Source: FEB-35 sp050263095
GTDB lineage: Bacteria; Desulfobacterota; Deferrimicrobia; Deferrimicrobiales; Deferrimicrobiaceae
Assembly: GCA_050263095.1 (NCBI GenBank)
Contig: JBLNEW010000068.1
Coordinates: 18,217-82,216 of the forward strand
DNA: 64,000 nucleotides
Direction of reading: 5' to 3'
Shown: piece after piece, positions 27,402 to 35,660 of the stretch
How positions within the stretch are numbered: the stretch's first letter is position 1
How the letters are laid out: each line of letters begins with the position of its first letter
Program-made: the position numbers and the translations under genes
Notes under the pieces: generated by a model
Database searches by the model: none
Seen by the model: the letters and a program-made list of their open reading frames with translations, nothing else
What the model was told of the DNA's origin: nothing

Positions 27402-28745
27402 CTAGAGGATGTACCGGCTCAGGTCGACGTCACGGACGATTCCCGCGAGCTTGTCGTCCACGTACTCCCTCCGTATGACTATCTCCTGCCCGCCGATCTC
27501 GGGCGCCGAGAACAGGAGGTCCTCCAGGAGCTTCTCCAGTATCGTGTAGAGGCGCCTCGCCCCTATGTTCTCGGTCCGGTCGTTCACCTCGCACGCCATC
27601 TCCGCGATCCGCTCGACCGCATCGGGCGTGAACACCACCTTCACGCCCTCGGTCCGCAGCAGCTCGGCATACTGCCGGGTGAGCGCCCCGTGCGGTTCGG
27701 TCAGGATCCGCACGAAATCCTCCTTCGTGAGCGAGTCGAGCTCGACGCGTATCGGGAACCGCCCCTGAAGCTCCGGTATCAGGTCGGAGGGCTTGGTCAT
27801 GTGGAAGGCCCCGGCTGCAATGAAAAGAATGTGATCCGTGCGGACCATCCCGTACTTCGTGTTGACGTTCGATCCCTCCACGATCGGAAGCAGGTCGCGC
27901 TGGACGCCCTGCCGGGAGACGTCGGGCCCGGAGACCGATTCACGCCCCGCGATCTTGTCGATCTCGTCGAGGAAGACGATGCCCTCGTTTTCCGTGCGTT
28001 CGACCGCCGTCTGCTTCACCCTGTCCATGTCGACCATGCGGGACGCCTCCTCCTTTTCCAGGAAGGAGAGCGCCTCAGGGACCCGCATGCGCTTGCGCCG
28101 CACCTTCCGGGGAAAGAGGTTCCCGAGCATCTCCTGGAGGTTCCCCTCGATCCCGGCAAGCCCCTCGCCGCCCGGCACTCCCGTCAGGTCGATGGCGGAC
28201 ACCGCGCTTTCCCTCACCTCGATCTCCACGGTACGGTCGGACAGCCTCCCTTCTTTAAGCATCGTCCGCAGCCGCTCGCGCGAATCCTCCGCCTTCTGCT
28301 CCCCTTCCGGGGCAGGCATCCCCGGGGGCCGGGCCGGACGCGGAGGAAGCAGCAGATCGAGCAGGCGTTCTTCCGCCGCCGCTCGGGCCTTTCCGGCCAC
28401 CCCCTCCATCTCCTCGCCGCGGACCATGTGCACGGCTATCTCCACAAGGTCGCGGATCATCGACTCCACGTCGCGGCCGACGTACCCGACCTCCGTGAAC
28501 TTGGACGCCTCGACCTTCAGGAAAGGCGCCTGGGCCAGCCGCGCCAGCCGCCTTGCGATCTCGGTCTTTCCGACCCCAGTGGGTCCCGCCATTATTATAT
28601 TCTTAGGCGCGATCTCGTCGCGGAGCGACGACGGGACCTGCCGCCTGCGCCAGCGGTTCCGCAGGGCGATCGCCACGGCGCGCTTGGCCTTCTCCTGGCC
28701 GACGATGTGGCGTGACAGCTCCGCCACGATCTCCCGCGGGATCAT
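27402..28745 (-). CDS. hslU: ATP-dependent protease ATPase subunit HslU
   Basis: 447 residues from MIPREIVAELSRHIVGQEKAK. The AAA+ Walker A is GPTGVGKTEIARRLA, and the pore-loop motif GYVGRDVES is that of HslU. The I-domain (roughly residues 110-235) and Walker B VFLDEIDKIA follow. It unfolds substrates for HslV. An alternative ATG at 28784 would overlap the hslV stop (ATGA) and add 13 glycine/arginine-rich residues; the shorter start matches the family N terminus. Confidence 0.95.
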   Translation of the reverse strand: MIPREIVAELSRHIVGQEKAKRAVAIALRNRWRRRQVPSSLRDEIAPKNIIMAGPTGVGKTEIARRLARLAQAPFLKVEASKFTEVGYVGRDVESMIRDLVEIAVHMVRGEEMEGVAGKARAAAEERLLDLLLPPRPARPPGMPAPEGEQKAEDSRERLRTMLKEGRLSDRTVEIEVRESAVSAIDLTGVPGGEGLAGIEGNLQEMLGNLFPRKVRRKRMRVPEALSFLEKEEASRMVDMDRVKQTAVERTENEGIVFLDEIDKIAGRESVSGPDVSRQGVQRDLLPIVEGSNVNTKYGMVRTDHILFIAAGAFHMTKPSDLIPELQGRFPIRVELDSLTKEDFVRILTEPHGALTRQYAELLRTEGVKVVFTPDAVERIAEMACEVNDRTENIGARRLYTILEKLLEDLLFSAPEIGGQEIVIRREYVDDKLAGIVRDVDLSRYIL

Positions 28746-28780
28746 GGGCCGGGCGCCCCCCCCTTCCCTCCCGCCTCCCG

Positions 28781-29323
28781 TCATGGCGCGGCGATCTCCT
28801 CCGACACCACGTTGTCGTTGGTATATATGCATATGCCGGAGGCGATGCGCAGCGCCTCGCACGCGATCGTGAGCGCCGGAAGCTCCGTGTGCTGCAACAT
28901 TCCCCTTGCCGCCGCCAGGGCGAACGGCCCCCCGGAGCCGACGCCGATCACTCCGTCGTCGGGCTCGACCACGTCCCCGCTTCCGGACAAAAGCATCAGG
29001 TCCCGTCCGTCGGTCACCACCATTACCGCGTCCAGCCGGCGCAGCACCCGGTCGGTCCTCCATTCCTTCGCGAGCTCCACCGCCGACCTCCGGAGGTTCC
29101 CGCGGAATTCGGAGAGCTTCCCCTCGAACTTCTCGAACAGCGTGATCGCATCCGCGGTCGCCCCCGCAAATCCCGCAAGCACGCGGTCCTCATGCAGGCG
29201 GCGGATCTTCCGGGCCGTGTGCTTGAGGATGGTGGCGCCCATGGTCACCTGCCCGTCCCCCGCCATCGCCACCCGGCCGCCGCGCGACACCGCCACTATC
29301 GTAGTCCCCCGAATCTCGGTCAA
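28781..29323 (-). CDS. hslV: ATP-dependent protease peptidase subunit HslV
   Basis: 180 residues. The proteasome-like fold begins GTTIVAVSRGGRVAMAGDGQVTMG. The catalytic threonine should be exposed after removal of a short leader (MTEIRG), so the first Thr of TTIV is the likely nucleophile. GFAGATADAITLFEKFEGKL and GSGGPFALAAARGM are typical. It overlaps xerC by 4 bases. Confidence 0.95.
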   Translation of the reverse strand: MTEIRGTTIVAVSRGGRVAMAGDGQVTMGATILKHTARKIRRLHEDRVLAGFAGATADAITLFEKFEGKLSEFRGNLRRSAVELAKEWRTDRVLRRLDAVMVVTDGRDLMLLSGSGDVVEPDDGVIGVGSGGPFALAAARGMLQHTELPALTIACEALRIASGICIYTNDNVVSEEIAAP

Positions 29324-30303
29324 GACTTCCTCCCCGGGCGCGACAAGGGGTGCGCCGACTCGTATGCCCGCACGAGATGGCTGACGTTGACCCTCGCGTA
29401 CCTCTGCGTCGTGGAAAGCGACGAGTGCCCCAGCATCTCCTGAATAGCCCGCAGGTCCGCGCCGGATTCCAGCAGGTGCGTCGCGAAGCTGTGCCGGAGT
29501 CCGTGCGGCGACAGCTTCCGCCCCGTCCCTGCCCGCCTGAGGGCGTAATCCAGGATACGGGCGACGCTGCGAGCCGAAAGGCCGCCCCCCCTCAAGTTGC
29601 GGAACAGGACACCCGCATCCGAGGCCTTTTCCGAAGAAGCGGACGCTTCCCGCTCGGACAGGTATTCCCTTATCGCGCGTATCGCCTTCCCCCCGACCGG
29701 TACGATCCGCACCTTTCGCCCCTTCCCCGTCACGCGAACCGTGCCCTCCTTCAGGCGTATGTCTTCACGCCGCAGAGCCACCAGTTCCCCGACGCGCAGG
29801 CCCGACGAGTAAAGCAGCTCGAGGATCGCGGCATCGCGCGCGCTCTTCTCTCCTCCCCCCGGCGCCGATCGGAGCAGGTCCATCATCTCGTCAACCGGGA
29901 GAAAACCAGGGAGCTTCATCTCCCTTCGGGGGGCCGCGAGCGACGCAGCCGGATTCCCCGGAAGCGCCCCCTGACCGACCAGGAACGCGAAGAATGACCG
30001 GACGGCCGAGATCTTCCTCGCCAGGGACGCCGGTTTCAGGGACGGAAACCTGGCGGAGAAGAACCTGCGCAGGTCATCGGTCGTCACCGTCTTCCACCCG
30101 CCGGTCGCCTTGCCGGGGCCCTTCCCCTTCCTCTCCTTCAGGAACGCTTCGAGATCGGAAACCTCGCGCACGTATGCGCGCACGGTTTCCCTGGAAGCAT
30201 TCCGCTCCGAGAGGAGGAACTGCGCGAATCGGCCGATGGCGTCGTTCGAATACGTGGCATCTCCCTTCCAAACCTTCAAAAAAGGAAAAGATTTATGTAA
30301 CAC
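29320..30303 (-). CDS. xerC: Tyrosine recombinase XerC
   Basis: About 327 residues. An N-terminal SAM-like DNA-binding domain is followed by the catalytic domain with YSSGLRVGELVAL (Arg), SPHGLRHSFATHLLESG (His-x-x-Arg), LGHSSLSTTQRYARV (His and the tyrosine nucleophile). It resolves chromosome dimers at dif. The xerC-hslV-hslU order is widely conserved and argues for XerC rather than a phage integrase. No ATG fits. I used GTG at 30303, which overlaps the trmFO stop; TTG at 30279 is the alternative. Confidence 0.9.
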   Translation of the reverse strand: MLHKSFPFLKVWKGDATYSNDAIGRFAQFLLSERNASRETVRAYVREVSDLEAFLKERKGKGPGKATGGWKTVTTDDLRRFFSARFPSLKPASLARKISAVRSFFAFLVGQGALPGNPAASLAAPRREMKLPGFLPVDEMMDLLRSAPGGGEKSARDAAILELLYSSGLRVGELVALRREDIRLKEGTVRVTGKGRKVRIVPVGGKAIRAIREYLSEREASASSEKASDAGVLFRNLRGGGLSARSVARILDYALRRAGTGRKLSPHGLRHSFATHLLESGADLRAIQEMLGHSSLSTTQRYARVNVSHLVRAYESAHPLSRPGRKS

Positions 30304-31645
30304 ACAAGGGGTTAAATTTAAAGAAACTTCTGCGGAATTCCGTGATCGCGGAAAGCGCCGCCGCGGCTTGCCTTGCCTTGCGCTCACGCTTCCTGCCGGG
30401 CGGGGGCTCCGGGAGCAGGCCGAAGTTGGCGTTCATGGGCTGGCAACGGCCCGGGCGCGGCGAAGTTATATAACGCAGGAGGGACCCGGTCATGGAGGCG
30501 TCGGGAAGCGGGAAGGGCGCTTTCCCCGCCGCCATCGATGCGATGTAACAGGCAGCCGCGAAACCGGAGGCTATCGACTCCACGTAGCCCTCCACCCCCG
30601 TGATCTGGCCCGCGAAGAAAAGGCCCGGACGCCTCCGGCACTCCAGCCACGGATGTAGATGGCGCCGCGCGTCCAGGAAGCTGTTCCTGTGGACTGAACC
30701 GTACCTCAGAAACCTCGCGCGGGAGAGCCCCGGTATCATGGAAAATACGCGCTCCTGTTCGGGATAGGCGAGCTTCGTCTGGAATCCGACCAGGTTGTAC
30801 ATCGTCCCCGCCGCATTCTCCTTGCGGAGCTGCACGACGGCGTGCGGAATCCTTCCCGTCCTTGGGTCCGGAAGGCCGACCGGGCGCATCGGCCCGAAAA
30901 GGAGCGTTTCCGGCCCCCTGCGGGCGAGCGTTTCCAACGGCATGCATGACTCGAAATACCTCTCGTCCTCGAACTCACGGGCAGGGACCACGCGGGCCGA
31001 CAGCAGCGCGGACAGGAACGCTTCGTACTGCTCCCTGTTCATCGGGAGGTTCAGATAATCCCCCTCCCAAGGCCGGCCGCCGTACCGGTCCGCCAGGAAC
31101 GCGGCATCTCCGTCTATCGTGGAGGCGTCGACTATCGGCGAGATCGCGTCGTAGAAATAATATCCCTCGTCCCCCAGGAGCGTTCGGATCGACGAGGACA
31201 GCGCGTCCGAAGGAAGCGGACCGCACGCCACGAGGACAAGGCCCGATTCGGGAATCGACCGGACCTCCCTCTCCTCCACCCGGACGTTCGGCCTGGAGCG
31301 GACGGCTCCGGTCACCAGCTTCCCGAAGAGTTCGCGGTCCACGGCAAGGGCCTTTCCCGCGGGGACGCGGGCGCGGTCCGCGAGAAAAAGCAGGTTCGAT
31401 CCCAGCTCCCGCAGCTCCGCCTTCAGCAGGCCCTTTCCCGACTGCTCTTCCTCGGAGCCCAGGGAGTTGCTGCACACGAGCTCCGCGAACCATCCCGTCG
31501 TGTGCGCGGGCGAAGAGGAGCCCGGGCGCATCTCCAGCAGATCGACGGGAACGCCCGCGGCCGAGAGGACCAGCGCGGCCTCCGAGCCCGCGAGCCCGGC
31601 TCCTATTACGGTGATTCTTGCGTCAGGAGGCGGAACCGCCGGCAC
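30293..31645 (-). CDS. trmFO: Methylenetetrahydrofolate--tRNA-(uracil-5-)-methyltransferase TrmFO
   Basis: 450 residues. FAD-binding GxGxxG motif in ITVIGAGLAGSEAALVL. CSNSLGSEEEQSGKGLLKAELRELGS, the YYFYDAISPIVDASTID block and FAGQITGVEGYVESIASG are TrmFO hallmarks. It makes 5-methyluridine-54 in the T-loop of tRNA using methylene-THF and FADH2. It overlaps the sensor-kinase gene by 23 bases at its start and xerC at its end. Confidence 0.95.
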   Translation of the reverse strand: MPAVPPPDARITVIGAGLAGSEAALVLSAAGVPVDLLEMRPGSSSPAHTTGWFAELVCSNSLGSEEEQSGKGLLKAELRELGSNLLFLADRARVPAGKALAVDRELFGKLVTGAVRSRPNVRVEEREVRSIPESGLVLVACGPLPSDALSSSIRTLLGDEGYYFYDAISPIVDASTIDGDAAFLADRYGGRPWEGDYLNLPMNREQYEAFLSALLSARVVPAREFEDERYFESCMPLETLARRGPETLLFGPMRPVGLPDPRTGRIPHAVVQLRKENAAGTMYNLVGFQTKLAYPEQERVFSMIPGLSRARFLRYGSVHRNSFLDARRHLHPWLECRRRPGLFFAGQITGVEGYVESIASGFAAACYIASMAAGKAPFPLPDASMTGSLLRYITSPRPGRCQPMNANFGLLPEPPPGRKRERKARQAAAALSAITEFRRSFFKFNPLCVT

Positions 31646-33299
31646 GCGAGTTCGCCCTCCTCTCGGGGAGGAAAACGGAGAAGGTGCTTCCGTGCCCCGG
31701 CTGGGACCTTACTTCGATGAAACCTCGGTGGATCTGGACGATCCTCTGGGAAATGGCGAGCCCGAGCCCCGTCCCTCCCTCCTTGGTCGTGAAGAACGGA
31801 TTGAAAATCTTCCCCGTGTTTGCGGGATCGATCCCCATTCCGGTGTCGCTCACCGTCGTCACCGCGTACCTCTCCCCGTGGCGCACCTGCGGAAACAGGT
31901 CGAGCCGCACCTGGCCGCCGGGCCTGGTGGCCTGCACTGCGTTGCGCATGAGGTTCCAGATGACCTGCTTGAGCTGCTCCGAGTCGCCGTCGACGAACAG
32001 GTTCCTGAGCGTAAGCTTCTCGACTTCCACGCCCTTTTCACGTGCCTCTCCCGCGCGGACGGCGTCGATGACCTCGCCCAGCAGGTCCGCCATGTTCACG
32101 GGCCCCACGTTGCGAAGGGAGGGCCCCGTGTAGGCGAGGAAGTCGGATATGAGGCCGTTAAGCCGCGTGCTTTCGCGCTCTATGATGTCCAGAAGCGTCA
32201 TGTCGTCCTCCGCCAGGTCCGGGGATTCCCTCAGCATCTGCGATGAGCCGGCGATCGAGGCGAGCGGATTGCGTATCTCGTGGGCTAGCCCGGCGGCCAG
32301 CTCCCCCACGCCCGCAAGCCGGTCGGCGATGCGGACGCGTTCCTCCATGAGCTTCACCGGGGTCAGGTCCTGGAAGATGACGACCCTTCCGATCACTCTT
32401 CCTTCCGCGTCCTTCAAGGGAGACGCTGAAAAACCAAGGAAGATTTCGGCGCCGTCCGAGCGGCGGAAGCATATCTCCGACCGGGGCAGGCGAAGCTCTC
32501 CCCTGGGGTCCAGCAGCTCGAGCCCTCCGAGGACCTCCTCCACGTGCCTCCCCGCCACGTCCTCCCTCCGCACTCCCAGTATGCTGCACGCGGTGTCGTT
32601 TATGAGGCTGACGCGTCCCAGCATGTCGGCGGTCAGGATCCCAGAAGGTATGTTGTCGACGACGTGCTTGTGGAACGACTCCAGCTTCTGGAGGTCGTCC
32701 TCGCGCGCCAGGACCCGCTGGCGTGTCTTCCTTATGTCTTCCCCGAGAAGTCCGGAAAGCACGCCGGTCATCAGGAAGCCGATGGAGTTCGTAAGCGCGG
32801 GCCGGAGGAACTGGAACCAGGCGAGGCGGAATTCCTCGGCCCCGGGGGGCACGAGGACCCCGCGCATCTGCAGGTAAAGGAGCGTGACGTAGGAAACGGC
32901 GGAAAATACCGCCCAGATCATGGCTCCCTTGAGGAACAGCTCCAGGCTTCCCAGCAGGATGATGACGACGTACATGAACGCGAAAACGCTGTCGTACATT
33001 CCCGTGGCGAAGACGATTATGGAAACGAACGCCACGTCCACGAGCGCCTGGATTATGCAAATCGGCAGGGAAAGGTCGCCGCTGCCCCAAAGCGCGAAGC
33101 GGAGGAGCAGCCACCCGTAGGAAAGCACGACGGCCGCGTAGAGGTACTTGAACCCGCCGGCGAGGAAGAGCTCCGGCTCCTGGAAATGGACCGATACTAC
33201 CGATGCCAGCAGGGCGAACGTGATCCCGGTTCGGACCAGAAGGAGGTTTCGCCCGCCCGGGGCCTCCTTCCCGCGCCTGTCGGCGGAAACCGCCGACAC
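31623..33299 (-). CDS. pilS: PilS-like membrane sensor histidine kinase
   Basis: 558 residues. About six membrane helices occupy residues 20-185. A PAS domain (roughly 210-320) leads to the dimerisation region with His340 in GLAHEIRNPLASIAGSSQM, then the ATP-binding domain with N-box QVIWNLMRNAVQAT, VSDTGMGIDP and GTGLGLAIS. The N-terminal multipass domain plus PAS matches PilS/NtrB-type kinases that control pilin transcription. It begins 3 bases after pilC. The expected partner regulator PilR and the pilin gene do not follow; trmFO does. Confidence 0.83.
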   Translation of the reverse strand: MSAVSADRRGKEAPGGRNLLLVRTGITFALLASVVSVHFQEPELFLAGGFKYLYAAVVLSYGWLLLRFALWGSGDLSLPICIIQALVDVAFVSIIVFATGMYDSVFAFMYVVIILLGSLELFLKGAMIWAVFSAVSYVTLLYLQMRGVLVPPGAEEFRLAWFQFLRPALTNSIGFLMTGVLSGLLGEDIRKTRQRVLAREDDLQKLESFHKHVVDNIPSGILTADMLGRVSLINDTACSILGVRREDVAGRHVEEVLGGLELLDPRGELRLPRSEICFRRSDGAEIFLGFSASPLKDAEGRVIGRVVIFQDLTPVKLMEERVRIADRLAGVGELAAGLAHEIRNPLASIAGSSQMLRESPDLAEDDMTLLDIIERESTRLNGLISDFLAYTGPSLRNVGPVNMADLLGEVIDAVRAGEAREKGVEVEKLTLRNLFVDGDSEQLKQVIWNLMRNAVQATRPGGQVRLDLFPQVRHGERYAVTTVSDTGMGIDPANTGKIFNPFFTTKEGGTGLGLAISQRIVQIHRGFIEVRSQPGHGSTFSVFLPERRANSRAGGSAS

Positions 33300-33302
33300 C
33301 CT

Positions 33303-34514
33303 CTATCCGCCGACGACGCCTGCCAGCTTGAAGATCGGCAGGTACATCGCGATGACCAGGCCGCCGATCACCACGCCCAGGAATATCATCAGCATCGGCT
33401 CGAGGAGGGCGGTCAAGGCGTCCACGGCCGCATCGACCTCCTCGTCATAGAAATCGGCTATCTTGTTGAGCATCGTGTCGAGCGCCCCCGTCGCCTCCCC
33501 GACCGCCACCATCTGGGTCACCATCACGGGGAACACCTTGGCTTCGGCGATCGGGTCCGCGATCGTCTTCCCTTCGCTTATGCTCATCCGGGCCTTGACG
33601 ATGGCTTCCTCGATGATCTTGTTCCCCGCCGACTTGGCGACAATGTCCATGCTTTCCAGGATTGGCACGCCGCTGCTCACCATCGTGCCCAGCGTGCGCG
33701 AGAAACGGGCCACCGCGATTCTCTGGAGCAGGCTCCCGACGATCGGCAGCTTGAGGAGGAGGGCGTCTATGTTCCTGCGCCCGCTCTCCAAGGACCGGTA
33801 CCAGCGCAACGCGAAGACCAGCCCCCCGATGGCGACCAGCACTAGCAGGAAATATTTCCTGGTGAAGGCGGAGAGCCCGAGGACGAACTGGGTGGGCACG
33901 GGAAGGGCCTGCCCGAAGTCCTCGAACATCTTCCCGAATATCGGGATGACGTACAAGAGCAGGACCACGGTTACGATGATGGCGACCGCGACGATGGTCG
34001 AAGGGTAGACCATCGCGCCCTTTATCTTCTTGGCCAGCTTCATCGCCTTTTCGATGTGCGCGGCGAGGCGGGACAGGATCGTGTCCAGGATGCCTCCGAC
34101 CTCGCCGGCGGCGACCAGGTTCACGAACAGCTCGTCGAACACCTTCGGATGCTTCGACAGGGCGTCGGCGAAGGTCGAGCCGCTCTCCACGTCCTCCTTC
34201 ACCTTCATGATGACGGTCTTGAACGCCTGGTTCTCCTGCTGCATGCCGAGTATGTCCAGGCACTGGACAAGGGGAAGGCCGGCGTCGATCATGGTGGCGA
34301 ACTGGCGCGTGAAGATCGCCAGCTCCTTCTGGCTTATTTTTCCCCTGAACCCGGGGAGCTTGAATCCCAGATCCTTCGACTTCGGCTTGACCTTGACGGG
34401 AACGATCTGCTGCCTGCGCAGCTGCGCCAGCACGAAGGCCTCGTTGGGCGCCTCCAGCTCCCCCGAAAGGTTTCCGCCCGCCCTGGTCTTGCCTTCCCAG
34501 ACGAATTTCGGCAT
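33303..34514 (-). CDS. pilC: Type IV pilus inner-membrane platform protein PilC
   Basis: 403 residues, two T2SS-F domains. The N-terminal FVWEGKTRAGGNLSGELEAPNEAFV and FTRQFATMIDAGLPLVQCLDIL are followed by a TM pair. The second domain has FSRTLGTMVSSGVPILESMDIVAKSAGN and VGEATGALDTMLNKIADFYDEEVD. The C-terminal hydrophobic segment is LEPMLMIFLGVVIGGLVIAMYLPIF. It couples the PilB/PilT motors to pilin assembly. Confidence 0.95.
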   Translation of the reverse strand: MPKFVWEGKTRAGGNLSGELEAPNEAFVLAQLRRQQIVPVKVKPKSKDLGFKLPGFRGKISQKELAIFTRQFATMIDAGLPLVQCLDILGMQQENQAFKTVIMKVKEDVESGSTFADALSKHPKVFDELFVNLVAAGEVGGILDTILSRLAAHIEKAMKLAKKIKGAMVYPSTIVAVAIIVTVVLLLYVIPIFGKMFEDFGQALPVPTQFVLGLSAFTRKYFLLVLVAIGGLVFALRWYRSLESGRRNIDALLLKLPIVGSLLQRIAVARFSRTLGTMVSSGVPILESMDIVAKSAGNKIIEEAIVKARMSISEGKTIADPIAEAKVFPVMVTQMVAVGEATGALDTMLNKIADFYDEEVDAAVDALTALLEPMLMIFLGVVIGGLVIAMYLPIFKLAGVVGG

Positions 34515-34535
34515 CGTTTCCTCCGCGCCTGCCCT

Positions 34536-35633
34536 CTAGGCTCTTCTTCCCGCGCCCTGCGGCGCGTTGTGCGCCGCCGAGAGCAGGTTCCTGAACTCTT
34601 CGGGGTCGGTGCTCCTCCCCACGGCGTCATCCAGCGTGATCTCCCTGCGAAGATATGCGGCGAGCAGCGACTGGTTCATGGTCTGCATTCCGAACTTGGT
34701 CTGCCCCACCTGCATCTGCGAGTAGATCTGGTGGACCTTCTCCTCCCTGATCAGGTTCCGGATCGCCGGGTTCGGGACCATCACTTCCAGGCAGAGCACC
34801 CTGCCCAGCCCCGAAGCCTTGGGCAGGAGGATCTGCGAGACGACGCCCTCAAGGACGAACGACATCTGGGCCCTCACCTGCGGCTGCTGGTACGGGGGGA
34901 ACACGTCGAGGATCCGGTTGATGGTCTGTACGCACGAGTTCGTGTGGAGCGTGGCGAACACCAGGTGGCCGGTCTCCGCGACGGTCAGCGCCGCCTCGAC
35001 CGTCTCCAGGTCCCGCATCTCGCCGATGAGCACGACGTCGGGATCCTGCCGGAGGATGTGCTTCAGAGCCTTCTTGAAGCTCTGCGTGTCGGCGTTCACC
35101 TCCCGCTGGTTGATGACGCACTTCTTGTGCGGGTGCAGGTACTCGATCGGGTCCTCGATCGTGACTATGTGCTCCTGTCGCTCCGAGTTGATCTTGTCGA
35201 TCATCGCGGCGAGGGTCGTCGATTTCCCCGATCCCGTCGGCCCCGTCACGAGGACCAGCCCCCTTGGCTTCTTGCAGAGGTCTTTCAGCACGGACGGCAA
35301 CCCCAGCTCGTCGAAGGTCCGGACCCGGAAGGGAATGGTCCGGAACGCGCCCGCCACCGCCCCCCGCTGCATGTATATGTTGGCGCGGAAGCGACTCAAT
35401 CCCTTCACGCCGAAGGAGAGGTCCAGCTCCCATTCCTCTTCGAACCGCTGCTTCTGCGCCTCGGTCAGGATGCTGTAGCACAGGCGTTTCGTGTCAGGCG
35501 GGGCCAGCGGCTCCGCAGGCAGCGGAACCAGCCGCCCGTCCACGCGAATCGTGGGGGCGATGCCCGTTGTGATGTGAAGGTCGGAGGCGCCTTTCTCGTA
35601 CATGACGCTCAGCATCTCGTGCATCGAAATCAT
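34536..35633 (-). CDS. pilT: Type IV pilus retraction ATPase PilT
   Basis: 365 residues. Walker A is GPTGSGKSTTLAAMID; the Asp box IEDPIEYLH, Walker B VVLIGEMRDLETVEAAL and His box LVFATLHTN are intact. It has the PilT N-terminal start MHEMLSVMYEKGASDLHIT and a C-terminal AIRNLIREEKVHQIYSQMQ helix, the AIRNLIRE motif required for retraction. It lies between pilB and pilC, as in Geobacter. Confidence 0.95.
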   Translation of the reverse strand: MISMHEMLSVMYEKGASDLHITTGIAPTIRVDGRLVPLPAEPLAPPDTKRLCYSILTEAQKQRFEEEWELDLSFGVKGLSRFRANIYMQRGAVAGAFRTIPFRVRTFDELGLPSVLKDLCKKPRGLVLVTGPTGSGKSTTLAAMIDKINSERQEHIVTIEDPIEYLHPHKKCVINQREVNADTQSFKKALKHILRQDPDVVLIGEMRDLETVEAALTVAETGHLVFATLHTNSCVQTINRILDVFPPYQQPQVRAQMSFVLEGVVSQILLPKASGLGRVLCLEVMVPNPAIRNLIREEKVHQIYSQMQVGQTKFGMQTMNQSLLAAYLRREITLDDAVGRSTDPEEFRNLLSAAHNAPQGAGRRA

Positions 35634-35660
35634 AGGCGTCTTCTCCTTGGTCTTCCCCGC

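Noticed and set aside
29320..30303. Reading the recombinase gene as a phage integrase
   Set aside because: The trmFO-xerC-hslV-hslU order and the lack of attachment sites indicate XerC.
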